DNA of 64,000 bases, taken from positions 142,061 through 206,060 of the forward strand of contig NZ_RHFH01000009.1 in assembly GCF_004745075.1 (NCBI RefSeq). Reading direction: 5' to 3'. Below the pieces are notes generated by a model, which was not told the origin of the DNA, searched no databases, and saw nothing but the letters and a program-made list of their open reading frames with translations. The DNA is from Brevibacterium sp. S111. Its GTDB lineage: Bacteria; Actinomycetota; Actinomycetes; Actinomycetales; Brevibacteriaceae. Positions 1 through 8,585 of this stretch are shown here, piece by piece (position 1 is the stretch's first letter; each line of letters begins with the position of its first letter). Made by a program: the position numbers and the translations under genes.

Positions 1-1777
1 CGCGTCCCCGGGTCGAATGCCGTTCATCGCGTGTGGCCTGGTAGGACGGGCACATGATGTCGCCGGCGGCCGCCGAATCCGCGCGGCATTTGCCGACGCC
101 GGTGCACCGATGCACCGCCGAGGCGAAGCCCGCGGACTCACCCTCATAGGCCATCGCCAACTGTCCCGGAAGCTCCTGCCGCAACGGCAGCTGCGTCAGT
201 CGGAGCGACTCATTGAGCGCATCCGGGTCGACGATGACACCGGGGTTGAGCAGATGCTGCGGATCGAAGAGCTTCTTGACCTGGGCGAACAGATCGATCG
301 CCGCCGGTGTGTACATGAGGCTCAGCAGCTCCGAACGTGCCCGACCGTCACCGTGCTCACCGGAGACCGAACCGCCGTAGCGGGCGACGAGCTTCGTCGC
401 CGCGACCATGAAGTCGCGCATCACCTGCGGTCCGGTCGGGTCCTCGAGCGGGAAGTCGACCCGCATGTGCAGGCAGCCGTCACCGAAGTGACCATAGGGG
501 ATCCCCCAGAGGCCGTGTTCGTCGAGCAGAGCCATGAGATCGTGCAGATAATCGCCGAGGTGGTCGACCGGGACCGCTGAATCCTCCCACCCGGCGTGGG
601 CGTCGCGACCATCGGGGGTGCGCGAGACCAGACCGGCGCCGTCGGCGCGGATCGCCCACACCTCGGCGGCGGCCGCGGCGTCGAGGACGGAGGAGTCCAG
701 GGCCTGCGACTCGGCGATGAGGCGCTGGGTCTCCTGCTCGATTTCGGCTTCGTCCTCACCGGTGAGCTCGACGACGAGCCAGCCCGCGCCCTCGGGCAGC
801 GTGGGGACCGCCTCGGCGCCCTTGGTGTCGATGACTCGGTTGAGCATGCGTGAGTCGAGGCCTTCGCACGCGGCTACGGGGAAGTCCTTGAGCAGCGGCG
901 CATCATGGGCGGCCGCGACCATGTCCTCGTAGCCGAGCACCACTGCTGAGGTGAAGCTCGGGTCTTTGACCAGGCGTATCTTCGCGGCGAGGATGACACC
1001 CCAGGTGCCTTCCGTGCCGGCGAAGGCACGGCGGAGGTCGAAGCCGTTCTCCGGGAGGAGCGACTCGAGCCCGTAGCCGGAGACCTGTCTGGAGAAGGTG
1101 CCGAAGTTCGTGCGGATGGTGCCGAGGTTCTCGGCGACGAGTTCGTGCAGACGCGGGAAGGTCGCGGAGGCGTCCGCGTCGTCGAGGGTGACGACGGTGC
1201 CGTCGATGAGCATGACCTTGAGCGCGAGGATGTTGTCGCCGGTGCGTCCGTAGCCCAGGGCGCGGGGGCCGCAGGCGTTGTTGCCGATCATTCCGCCGAT
1301 GGTGCAGCGGGTGTGCGTCGACGGATCGGGACCGAAGCGCAGACCGTGCGGTTTGGCCTTCTCCTGCAGGTGGGCGTGGATGCAGCCGGCTTCAACCCAG
1401 GCCGACTGTGCGTCGGGGTCGAGGTCGAGGACGGTATTCATATGGAGCGAGAAGTCGAGGACGATGCCGCGGCCGATGGCATTGCCGGCGATCGAGGTGC
1501 CGGCTCCGCGGCTGGTGATCGGCACGCCGAGGCGGCGGGCGATCGTGAGGACGCCACGCACCTCCTCTTCGTCGTGGGGAAAGACGATGGCGGCGGGCAC
1601 AAGCCTGAAGAGCGAGGCATCGGAGGAGTAGGCGGCACGGTCCGTGTCGTCGATGCTGAAGTCGCGGATGCCGACTGCGCGGAACTCGGTCGCGAGGGTG
1701 GCGGGAAGCGTTGTCGTGGACTCGTCTTCGTCGACGGTCGCCCGATTCGCTCCGGTGGGATGGGCCATAGTCGTCAT
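1..1777 (-). CDS. FAD-linked oxidase with C-terminal Fe-S domain (D-lactate dehydrogenase/GlcD type), 3'-truncated by window edge
   Basis: The gene reads leftward from an ATG at 1777 and is still open at base 1, giving 592 visible residues. The N-terminal half is a PCMH-type FAD domain with RGAGTSIAGNA and GGMIGNNACGP, as in FAD-linked 2-hydroxyacid oxidases. Around residue 500 is SGEHGDGRAR, the usual C-terminal-lobe signature. The last visible residues contain CTGVGKCR and CPSYQATRDERHSTRG, typical of the start of a CCG/4Fe-4S domain. Full-length members are about 950-1000 residues, so roughly 40% is missing. The likely role is membrane-associated oxidation of D-lactate or another 2-hydroxyacid; the substrate cannot be set from sequence. 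No clear ribosome-binding site precedes the start. Confidence 0.88.
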   Translation of the reverse strand, partial: MTTMAHPTGANRATVDEDESTTTLPATLATEFRAVGIRDFSIDDTDRAAYSSDASLFRLVPAAIVFPHDEEEVRGVLTIARRLGVPITSRGAGTSIAGNAIGRGIVLDFSLHMNTVLDLDPDAQSAWVEAGCIHAHLQEKAKPHGLRFGPDPSTHTRCTIGGMIGNNACGPRALGYGRTGDNILALKVMLIDGTVVTLDDADASATFPRLHELVAENLGTIRTNFGTFSRQVSGYGLESLLPENGFDLRRAFAGTEGTWGVILAAKIRLVKDPSFTSAVVLGYEDMVAAAHDAPLLKDFPVAACEGLDSRMLNRVIDTKGAEAVPTLPEGAGWLVVELTGEDEAEIEQETQRLIAESQALDSSVLDAAAAAEVWAIRADGAGLVSRTPDGRDAHAGWEDSAVPVDHLGDYLHDLMALLDEHGLWGIPYGHFGDGCLHMRVDFPLEDPTGPQVMRDFMVAATKLVARYGGSVSGEHGDGRARSELLSLMYTPAAIDLFAQVKKLFDPQHLLNPGVIVDPDALNESLRLTQLPLRQELPGQLAMAYEGESAGFASAVHRCTGVGKCRADSAAAGDIMCPSYQATRDERHSTRGR

Positions 1778-1956
1778 GTTCGCATTGTGCCACTTGGGTT
1801 GCCGGAACATCGAGACCCTTTCACTCTCGAGATCCTCCGCCCACACCTGCAGGGTCGTCAGGGTCATCGGGCAACACCGGAACCGTTATCGTTTCGTTAT
1901 CAGACAAGCTCAGAACGACGGCTTTGTGGAGTTTGAGTTCCTATATCCGGGAATTC

Positions 1957-1985
1957 TTGGTGTATTGACATATTCGTGGTATCTA
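1957..1985 (+). promoter_or_regulatory. Candidate promoter for the small HTH gene
   Basis: TTGGTG (1957-1962) and TATCTA (1980-1985) are 17 bases apart, about 58 bases before the small HTH gene. A better -35 word, TTGACA, lies at 1965-1970 but has no -10 at normal spacing. This is a weak prediction from spacing alone. Confidence 0.3.
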
Positions 1986-2042
1986 ATGGGACTACACCAA
2001 TTCGTGGCAAGGGGCCACTACATGAATGCAAGGGAAGAAGCC

Positions 2043-2297
2043 ATGTCTCGTCGAGCTCGTGAATTGACAGTAGATCAGGCCGCATTAGTCGGGGCGGTCA
2101 GAAAGGTCGCTCGGCAGCGATCGAAAATCAACACCGACTATGTGATGGCGATTCTTCGGGCGCGCGAAGAGGGCGCGACTTTCGGGGCGATCGCCGAGGC
2201 GGCCGGCACCTCCTCGCAGGCGGTGCAGGAGATCGTGCGTCGGCACGGACCGGTCAAGCGCAGCGAACCGAAATCGGAGGTCGCAGACCCCGTCTGA
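2043..2297 (+). CDS. Small helix-turn-helix protein
   Basis: This is an 84-residue basic protein. The ATG at 2043 is preceded by AGGGAAGAA at good distance; an in-frame ATG at 2022 has no such site. Residues about 40-65 (ATFGAIAEAAGTSSQAVQEI) look like a helix-turn-helix of the sigma-70 region 4/AsnC kind, and the tail is charged. It is probably a small DNA-binding protein. No partner gene is adjacent, and a strong hairpin follows at 2368. The family is conserved-hypothetical in actinobacteria as far as I can judge; no target can be assigned. Confidence 0.7.
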   Translation: MSRRARELTVDQAALVGAVRKVARQRSKINTDYVMAILRAREEGATFGAIAEAAGTSSQAVQEIVRRHGPVKRSEPKSEVADPV

Positions 2298-2367
2298 GCC
2301 CGGAATCAAGGGGTCGAGGCAAGAAGCATCGACTCCCCGGACCTTCATTCTTCCCGCGCTCGAACAG

Positions 2368-2403
2368 GGGCGGTGATCCATCGGCGAGATGGGGTCACCG
2401 CCC
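2368..2403 (+). terminator. Terminator after the HTH gene
   Basis: GGGCGGTGATCC (2368-2379) pairs with GGGGTCACCGCCC (2391-2403) with one small bulge. TTGTGT follows. It lies 70 bases after the stop of the HTH gene. Confidence 0.6.
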
Positions 2404-2847
2404 TTGTGTATTGCATGGGCGGTACCTGACCGTTGTATGGCCGATTCTCGGAGCCGTTCGGCGACAGGAATTTTCATTGTGCTGACAATGGGGCAGGTGG
2501 TGTGTAATGACGGGAACCGGCAGTTCGGCCCATATGGATAATCATGTTTTGATTCGCTCGATCTGTCGATGCGAAACTGAAGTTCCCCGCGACCGACACC
2601 GGCAGCTGCGGGCGGGTTCGTGGGCAGGTCAATTGGTGAGCTCCCACGGCATGATGCGGCTATCAGCGGCTTAGATACAAGAACGACATACTCGCCGCAG
2701 TATTGCAGTCTTGTTACAGGCGGACCGGTTGTTCACGCCCCGATAGCGGGCGTTCGGCTGCACCGCGGGTCCGGGGCGTTCGGCGTGCGGCCGACCGGAC
2801 TCCGGACCCGCAGGCGTGGTGAGAGGCGTCTTGTCTAGAGTGGCGAT
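2404..2847. other. Gene-free stretch with a hairpin before the IMPase-family gene
   Basis: I see no coding frame with protein-like composition here. The notable structure is a perfect 10-bp inverted repeat, GCGGGTCCGG at 2765-2774 and CCGGACCCGC at 2802-2811, ending 36 bases before the next start. TAGAGT at 2836-2841 looks like its -10 element. Confidence 0.5.
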
Positions 2848-3813
2848 ATGAACTCCGAGCCCGAATCACTGCCCGCTGAGATCGTCGACCTTCCCCTCAT
2901 TCGCATCGCGTCCGACCTGTCTGTCATGGCCTGGGAGCAGATGCTCGCCTGGAGGTCACTGCTCGGAGCGAGCCTCGATGCGCGGGTCGTCGACACGAAG
3001 ACCTCGCCGAACGACCTCGTCACCAAGGCCGATGCGCAGATCGAGGCACTCGTCCGCGGGTACCTCTCGCGGGTCAGGCCCCACGATCTCATGGTCGGCG
3101 AGGAGGGGGCGGACGCACTCGACCCGGTCGAATTCTTCTCGGCCGATATCCTTCGCCGGCTCCATGCCTACGATGCCGAGGCGCGGCTGCTCGCCGACCT
3201 CAGCGACGACGGCCCGGCGCTGGAGTGGCATGTCGACCCCATCGACGGAACCGTGAATTATGTCCGGAACATCGAACACCATGCTTTCTCTGTCGGTGTC
3301 TGCGAGAAGCCGGACACCGATCCCGGTCTCGGTCTCGGCGGCTGGCGCATCGGGCTCGTTGCCTCACCGGGGCTGGGTGCCACTTGGCTGGCGGCCGAGG
3401 GCCTCGGCGCCTACCGGGTCGAGGGTCGACTGGCCGACTACGGAACGGCCGCCTCGGCGAATATTCCCGCCCGCCGGCTGCGGGGTACGCCGAGCGGGCT
3501 GTCCGGACGGCTGCTCGCCACCGGGTTCGCCTACACCGGGAACAATCGCGGCCCACAGCTGGCCAAACTCGAGAACCTTATGAGCGGTTACGACGATCTC
3601 CGGCGCTGCGGCGCGGCCTCCATCGACCTGTGCATGGTCGCCGAAGGCCGCGTCAACGGCTACGCCGAACGGGGCCTGGGCATCTACGACTACGCCGGCG
3701 GTGCGGTCATCGTCGAAGAGGCAGGACTCAAGGTCAGCCGCGGGGGAGCAGGCGGTCCGACCGCCGCAGCCGACGCCCAGGCCGAGGTCGATCGGCTCGT
3801 CGCCGCCATCTGA
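2848..3813 (+). CDS. Inositol monophosphatase-family phosphatase
   Basis: This 321-residue protein has the Mg2+-dependent phosphatase fold of the IMPase/CysQ/FBPase family. Seen directly: GEEGA near residue 87, DPIDGTVNY near 130-138 (metal-binding motif 1) and GIYDYAGGAVIVEEAG near 278, the counterpart of the C-terminal WDxAAG motif. Family members hydrolyse phosphate from inositol phosphate, histidinol phosphate or 3'-phosphoadenosine phosphates; the substrate here is not decided. The length is slightly above the usual 260-290 because of an insertion near residues 92-125. The start has no Shine-Dalgarno site but TAGAGT ends 6 bases upstream, which suggests a leaderless mRNA. Confidence 0.85.
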   Translation: MNSEPESLPAEIVDLPLIRIASDLSVMAWEQMLAWRSLLGASLDARVVDTKTSPNDLVTKADAQIEALVRGYLSRVRPHDLMVGEEGADALDPVEFFSADILRRLHAYDAEARLLADLSDDGPALEWHVDPIDGTVNYVRNIEHHAFSVGVCEKPDTDPGLGLGGWRIGLVASPGLGATWLAAEGLGAYRVEGRLADYGTAASANIPARRLRGTPSGLSGRLLATGFAYTGNNRGPQLAKLENLMSGYDDLRRCGAASIDLCMVAEGRVNGYAERGLGIYDYAGGAVIVEEAGLKVSRGGAGGPTAAADAQAEVDRLVAAI

Positions 3814-3907
3814 ACCGACCTCGCCCCGCCCGCGCCGGCCGAGCCGCGCTGGGCTCTCTGCGCCGCAAACCGCTCATCAGGTGTGATGCAGATAACGTCA
3901 TATTTCT

Positions 3908-3945
3908 TTGACTTTATTTTCAAAGCATAGGCTAAGCTTACTTTC
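3908..3945 (+). promoter_or_regulatory. Promoter with DtxR/IdeR-like iron box
   Basis: TTGACT at 3908-3913 is a plausible -35. ATAGGCTAAGCTTACTTTC (3927-3945) resembles the actinobacterial iron-box consensus TTAGGTTAGCCTAACCTAA in the TAGGCTA core and the ACTT end. It overlaps the expected -10 region. Position and downstream iron-uptake genes support iron repression, but the match is partial. Confidence 0.5.
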
Positions 3946-3995
3946 AGTGTGTGCACACGTTTCTCTGATTCGTTCATCCCAGGAAGTAGGACCCC

Positions 3996-4985
3996 ATGGT
4001 TTCGACTCGCCTTCAACTGAGCGCCCTGGCAGGCGTTGTCGCTCTTGCTCTGGCCGGCTGCGGCTCCTCTGATTCCGATTCGGCACAGGCCGACGGCGCT
4101 GACACCACGATCGAGGTCGAAGACAACAACGGCAAACAGACCGTTGACTCCCCGCCGGAGTCCGTCGTCGCCACCGACAACCGCACGTTCCAAACTCTCA
4201 GCGACTGGGGCGTCGAACTCAGCGGCGGAGCCGTGTCCCTCATGAGCGACGACCTCGACTACACGAAGGACGAGTCGATCCTCGACCTCGGCAACCACCG
4301 CGAACCCGACCTCGAGAAGGTCGTCGAAGCCAAGCCCGACCTCATCATCAACGGCCAGCGCTTCGCCCAGTTCCACGACGATCTGGCCAAGCTCGCCCCT
4401 GAGGCGGTCGTGCTCGAACTCGATCCCCGCGACGACGAGGACTTCGACGACGAGCTGCGCCGTCAGACCACGGTGCTCGGCGAGATCTTCGGCAAGCAGG
4501 ACGAAGCGAAGAAGCTCGTCGATGATTTCGACGCTTCCATCGACCGCGCCAAGTCCGCCTATGACGGTGATGACAAGGCCATGGGGCTGATCACCTCGGC
4601 CGGTGACATCGGCTATGCCGCTCCCTCGGTCGGACGCACCGTCGGGCCCGTGTTCGACATCCTCGACCTCGCCCCGGCCCTCGAGGTCGAGGACGGCACC
4701 GAGGACCATCAGGGCGACGATGTCTCCGTCGAAGCGATCGCGAAGTCGAACCCCGACCTCATGATCGTCCTCGACCGTGATGCCTCCTTCGCGCCGGAGA
4801 AGCGCGATGAGGGCTCGGCCCCGGCCGCCGAGGTGCTCGAGGACTCCGAGGCGCTCAAGGACGTCCCCGCGATCAAGGACGAGAAGATCGTGTACTTCCC
4901 CGAGGACACCTACCTCAACGAGAGCATTCAGACCTACACGGAGTTCTTCAACGACTTCGCTGAGAAGCTCGAAGACCAGAAGTGA
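3996..4985 (+). CDS. Siderophore ABC transporter substrate-binding lipoprotein
   Basis: This is a 329-residue exported lipoprotein. The signal peptide ends in LALAGC with the lipidated Cys near residue 22, followed by a Ser/Asp-rich linker. The rest is a two-lobed periplasmic-binding fold of the FatB/CeuA/YclQ class, with DLGNHREPDLEKVVEAKPDLII typed spacing and a C-terminal KNPDLM-like segment. It should capture a ferric siderophore, probably catecholate by family, and hand it to the permeases that follow. The start at 3996 has AGGAAGTAGGA upstream. Its stop overlaps the next start, so the four genes form one operon, probably iron-repressed through the box at 3927. Confidence 0.88.
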   Translation: MVSTRLQLSALAGVVALALAGCGSSDSDSAQADGADTTIEVEDNNGKQTVDSPPESVVATDNRTFQTLSDWGVELSGGAVSLMSDDLDYTKDESILDLGNHREPDLEKVVEAKPDLIINGQRFAQFHDDLAKLAPEAVVLELDPRDDEDFDDELRRQTTVLGEIFGKQDEAKKLVDDFDASIDRAKSAYDGDDKAMGLITSAGDIGYAAPSVGRTVGPVFDILDLAPALEVEDGTEDHQGDDVSVEAIAKSNPDLMIVLDRDASFAPEKRDEGSAPAAEVLEDSEALKDVPAIKDEKIVYFPEDTYLNESIQTYTEFFNDFAEKLEDQK

Positions 4986-6019
4986 TGACCATCGCCGAGG
5001 CGGCCCGACGTCGGAAGGACTCCCGAGGCAACCGGCCGGATGAGTCTCCACGTGGGGCCGCCTCGGCGAAGGGACCCCTCTTCGGATGGCCGCTGCTGCT
5101 GGGCGTCCTCGGGGTCGCCCTCCTGCTCGCGGTCTCGCTGTTCACCGGTGTCTACGACATCTTCGGCGGTGACGGCGGTGCTCAGATGTTCCAGATCACG
5201 CGGATTCCGCGCACCATCGCCCTCGTCCTGGCCGGAGCGGCCATGGCGATGTGCGGGCTGGTCATGCAGCTGCTCACCCAGAACCGCTTCGTCGAACCGA
5301 CGACGACCGGCACCACCGAATGGGCGGGCCTCGGGCTCATGCTCACCGTCATCGTCTACCCCGATGCCTCGATCGTCGCGCGGATGGTCGGAGCGATCAT
5401 CGCCGCCTTCGTCGGCACCCTCGTGTTCTTCCTCTTCCTCCGGCGAGTGTCACTGAAATCCTCGCTCATCGTGCCCATCGTCGGCATCATGCTCGGCGCC
5501 GTCGTCGGTGCCGTGTCGACCTTCGTCGCCGTTCAGACCGATATGCTGCAGAGCCTGGGCATCTGGTTCGCAGGCAGCTTCACCTCGATTCTGCGCGGCC
5601 AGTACGAGACCCTGTGGATCGTCGCGGCCGTCGTCGTCGCGATCTTCATCCTCGCCGACCGCTTCACCGTGGCCGGCCTGGGCAAGGAGATCGCCACGAA
5701 CGTCGGCCTCAACTACAACCAGATCCTGCTGCTGGGAACCGTCTTCGTCGCCGTCGCCACAGGCGTGGTCACCGTCGTCGTCGGCAACCTGCCGTTCCTC
5801 GGACTCATCGTGCCCAACATCGTCTCACTCGTCCGCGGCGACGACCTGCGCTCGAATCTGCCGTGGGTGTGCCTGCTGGGCATCGCCATCGTCACTGTCT
5901 GCGACCTCATCGGTCGGATCATCGTCATGCCCTTCGAAGTCCCCGTCTCCCTCATCCTCGGCGTCGTCGGCGCTGCCGTGTTCGTCGCCCTGCTGCTGCG
6001 TCAGCGGAAGGTCGGGTGA
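4985..6019 (+). CDS. FecCD-family siderophore permease 1
   Basis: A 344-residue polytopic membrane protein begins at the ATG that overlaps the lipoprotein stop (TGATG); a GTG one codon earlier at 4982 is also possible. About nine hydrophobic segments follow a polar N-terminus. The motifs RIPRTIALVLAGAAMAMCG and a later GNLPFLGLIVPN are typical of FecCD (BtuC-like) permeases, in which the second forms part of the contact with the ATPase. It pairs with the next gene as a heterodimeric channel, as in YclN/YclO or FatD/FatC. Confidence 0.88.
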   Translation: MTIAEAARRRKDSRGNRPDESPRGAASAKGPLFGWPLLLGVLGVALLLAVSLFTGVYDIFGGDGGAQMFQITRIPRTIALVLAGAAMAMCGLVMQLLTQNRFVEPTTTGTTEWAGLGLMLTVIVYPDASIVARMVGAIIAAFVGTLVFFLFLRRVSLKSSLIVPIVGIMLGAVVGAVSTFVAVQTDMLQSLGIWFAGSFTSILRGQYETLWIVAAVVVAIFILADRFTVAGLGKEIATNVGLNYNQILLLGTVFVAVATGVVTVVVGNLPFLGLIVPNIVSLVRGDDLRSNLPWVCLLGIAIVTVCDLIGRIIVMPFEVPVSLILGVVGAAVFVALLLRQRKVG

Positions 6020-7161
6020 GTGCCGTGCGCGCAAAGGACGAAATCCCCGCAGACCCCATGACGAACACCGACGCCGAGGCGGCCGGCCGGGCCGCTGCGG
6101 ACGTGCGGGACGGTGAGCCGCCTCGGCGAGGTTCCGCCGCTGCTCAGGGTGCCTCTGCTCAGCGTGCGTCCGGACCGCTGCCGACGGCCAGGTCGGTGCG
6201 CCGATATTGGACGATGATCATCGTCCTCGCGCTCGCCTCGGCGGGTATCGCCGGCGGCATCCTGGCGTGGGACAATCCCATGCCCATCAACGACCCCGGC
6301 TTCTGGCTGATCGCGAAGCTGCGGCTGACGAACCTCGTCGTCATCGTCATGGTGGCACTGTGCCAGTCCTTCGCGACCGTCGCCTTCCAAACGGTGACGA
6401 ACAACCGGATCATCACGCCCTCGATCATGGGATTCGAGTCCCTGTACGTGGCGATCCAGACCTCGGCGATGTACTTCTTCGGGGTCACCGCGATCGTCGA
6501 ACTCAAGGGGCTCGTCCCATTCGTCGTCCAACTGGCGCTCATGGTCGGGCTGTCGCTGGCACTCTACGGGTGGCTGCTGTCCGGTCGGCACTCGTCGGTG
6601 GCACTCATGCTGCTCATCGGCGTCGTCATCGGCGGGGGACTGGGCTCGGTCGCGACATTCATGCAGCGGACGCTGACGCCGAGCGAATTCGACATCCTCT
6701 CCGCACGGCTCTTCGGATCGATCTCGAACTCGGATTCGAGCTACCTGCCGGTGTCGATCCCACTGTGCGTGCTCGCGTGCCTCGGCCTCTACCTCAGCTC
6801 GTCGCGGTTGAACGTGCTCGCGTTGGGTCGGGATATGACGAGCAACCTGGGGCTGAACTTCAAGGGCGAACTGCTCAAAGTGCTCTTCTTCGTGTCCATC
6901 CTCATGGCGGTGTCCGTGTCGATGATCGGCCCGATGGTCTTCCTCGGATTCCTCGTCGCGATGCTCGCCTACCAGTTCGCCGACACCTATGACCACAAGC
7001 GGCTCTTCCCGATGGCGGCCCTCATCGGGTTCGTCGTCCTGGGTGGAGCGTATTTCGTCATGAAGAACATCTTCTACGCCGAGGGGGTCGTGTCGGTCAT
7101 CATCGAGATCGTCGGCGGCGGCGCCTTCCTGCTTGTCATCCTGCGAAAGGGGCGCCTGTGA
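6016..7161 (+). CDS. FecCD-family siderophore permease 2
   Basis: I place the start at GTG 6016, overlapping the previous stop by GTGA with GGAAGG five bases upstream; ATG 6058 is an alternative. The protein is 381 residues. The first ~60 are polar and low-complexity (AEAAGRAAADVRDGEPPRRG), then about nine membrane segments carry FecCD features such as NNRIITPSIMGFESLY and GPMVFLGFLVAMLAY. It is the YclO/FatC-type partner of the preceding permease. The N-terminal extension is unusual for the family and holds two copies of the GCCGAGGCGG word discussed in the findings. Confidence 0.85.
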   Translation: MSAVRAKDEIPADPMTNTDAEAAGRAAADVRDGEPPRRGSAAAQGASAQRASGPLPTARSVRRYWTMIIVLALASAGIAGGILAWDNPMPINDPGFWLIAKLRLTNLVVIVMVALCQSFATVAFQTVTNNRIITPSIMGFESLYVAIQTSAMYFFGVTAIVELKGLVPFVVQLALMVGLSLALYGWLLSGRHSSVALMLLIGVVIGGGLGSVATFMQRTLTPSEFDILSARLFGSISNSDSSYLPVSIPLCVLACLGLYLSSSRLNVLALGRDMTSNLGLNFKGELLKVLFFVSILMAVSVSMIGPMVFLGFLVAMLAYQFADTYDHKRLFPMAALIGFVVLGGAYFVMKNIFYAEGVVSVIIEIVGGGAFLLVILRKGRL

Positions 7162-7913
7162 TCACGCTGGACTCGGTCCGCAAATCCTACAGCGACGAGG
7201 TCTCGATCGGGCCCGTCGACCTGCAGATCCCGGCCGGAGGAGTGACCGCTCTGGTCGGCCCCAACGGCGCCGGAAAGTCGACGCTGCTGACGATGATCGG
7301 CCGGTTGCTGGGCTTGGACTCGGGGTCGATTTCGGTGGCCGGTTTCGACGTCAGTTCGACGAAGTCGAAGGACCTGGCGAAGATCGTGTCCATCCTGCGT
7401 CAGGAGAACCACTTCATCACCCGTCTGACGATCAGGCAGCTCGTCGGGTTCGGGCGCTTCCCGCATTCGCAGGGGCGTCTGACAACCGCCGATGAGGAGA
7501 TCATCTCCCAGGCCATCGACTTTCTCGAGCTCGGTGAACTGGAGAACCGGTTCATCGACGAGCTCTCCGGAGGGCAGCGGCAGCGGGCCTATGTGGCGAT
7601 GGTGTTGGCGCAGGACACCGACTATGTGCTGCTCGACGAACCGCTGAACAACCTCGACATGAAGCGGTCCGTGCAGATGATGCAGCACCTGCGCCGAGCC
7701 GCGGCCGAGATGGGCCGGACCATCGTCATCGTCCTCCACGACATCAACTTCGCCGGTCACTACGCCGACCACATCTGCGCGGTGAAGGACGGCGAGGTCG
7801 TCGAGTTCGGCACTCCCGAGAAGATGATGACCGCCGAGGTGCTGTCCGGGGTGTTCGACACCCCGGTCGAAGTCATCGACGGTCCGCGCGGGCCGCTGGC
7901 CGTTTACTACTGA
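7158..7913 (+). CDS. Siderophore ABC transporter ATPase
   Basis: This 251-residue cytoplasmic ATPase powers the importer. Walker A GPNGAGKST lies near residues 34-42, the signature LSGGQ near 136, Walker B YVLLDEP near 156 and the switch His in IVLHD near 193. It begins at a GTG overlapping the second permease stop (GTGA), so translation is probably coupled. The best family match by recall is YclP/FatE/CeuD, the iron-siderophore class. It is the last gene of the operon; a run of short tandem repeats follows. Confidence 0.9.
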   Translation: MITLDSVRKSYSDEVSIGPVDLQIPAGGVTALVGPNGAGKSTLLTMIGRLLGLDSGSISVAGFDVSSTKSKDLAKIVSILRQENHFITRLTIRQLVGFGRFPHSQGRLTTADEEIISQAIDFLELGELENRFIDELSGGQRQRAYVAMVLAQDTDYVLLDEPLNNLDMKRSVQMMQHLRRAAAEMGRTIVIVLHDINFAGHYADHICAVKDGEVVEFGTPEKMMTAEVLSGVFDTPVEVIDGPRGPLAVYY

Positions 7914-7941
7914 CACGTTCGGCCGGTCTGGCCGGTTAGCT

Positions 7942-7976
7942 GGCTGGTGGCTGGTGGCTGGTGGCTGGTGGTTGGG
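7942..7976 (+). repeat. GGCTGGT heptamer tandem repeat
   Basis: Four exact copies of GGCTGGT run from 7942 to 7969, and a degenerate fifth (GGTTGGG) follows. They sit between the stop of the ATPase gene and the convergent membrane-protein gene. No pairing or terminator is obvious. Confidence 0.85.
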
Positions 7977-8036
7977 TGGGGCGATCCACAGCGGGGCGGA
8001 GTGTCACCCGGCGTCGGACGGCGACGGGACGGAACG

Positions 8037-8525
8037 TCACCCTGCAGCGGGCCGCACCGTCACCCAACGACGGACGGCGACGACGAGCGTGGTGACGAGG
8101 CCGATGATGAGGAGCCCGTCGGCGGCGATGTAGAACAGGTGCAGGGCCGATCCGCCGTCGTCGGTGCCGGCGAGCACGGCATTCGTGCGTTCATTGAGCA
8201 GGGGGCGGATGACGATGACCTTGATGATGAGGATGCCGATGAGACCGCTGGTCAGGGCTCGATAGACACGGTCGACACCGGTCTTCAGCATCGCCCACAG
8301 CAGGATCACCGCGATGACGAGCTCCACCCAGTTCATCGCCCCGAAGACCAGACGCCCGATGCCCAGCCCCAGCGGAATCGTGATCCCCGGGGCGGTGAAC
8401 TTCAGCGGCGCCTCGATGAGCGAGATACCGATGATGAGCCCGAGCCACACCGCCGGCAGAAGGATGCGTGCTCCCGCCGCGAGCCGGGTGTCCTGAGTGC
8501 TGAAGAAGTTGGCCATGCCCAGCAT
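8037..8525 (-). CDS. Four-TM membrane protein of unknown function
   Basis: This 162-residue protein begins at ATG 8525 (GGGAG four bases upstream) or three codons later at 8516. Four hydrophobic segments are visible, at about residues 18-38, 55-75, 85-105 and 130-155. A conserved-looking stretch, SLIEAPLKFTAPGI followed by LGLGIGRLVFGAMNWVE, lies between the first two. The layout recalls small actinobacterial four-helix membrane proteins, but I cannot name a function. It is convergent with the iron operon and divergent from the amidohydrolase gene. Confidence 0.75.
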   Translation of the reverse strand: MLGMANFFSTQDTRLAAGARILLPAVWLGLIIGISLIEAPLKFTAPGITIPLGLGIGRLVFGAMNWVELVIAVILLWAMLKTGVDRVYRALTSGLIGILIIKVIVIRPLLNERTNAVLAGTDDGGSALHLFYIAADGLLIIGLVTTLVVAVRRWVTVRPAAG

Positions 8526-8585
8526 TCTACTCCCGGTAGAAAGGCTGCTCGTGGGGGAGCTGAGGCGGCACTTAGACTGGTGCCC

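Noticed and set aside
3690..5051. 453-codon antisense frame over the siderophore lipoprotein gene
   Set aside because: Composition is that of a shadow frame, and the sense gene has a signal peptide, ribosome-binding site and operon context.
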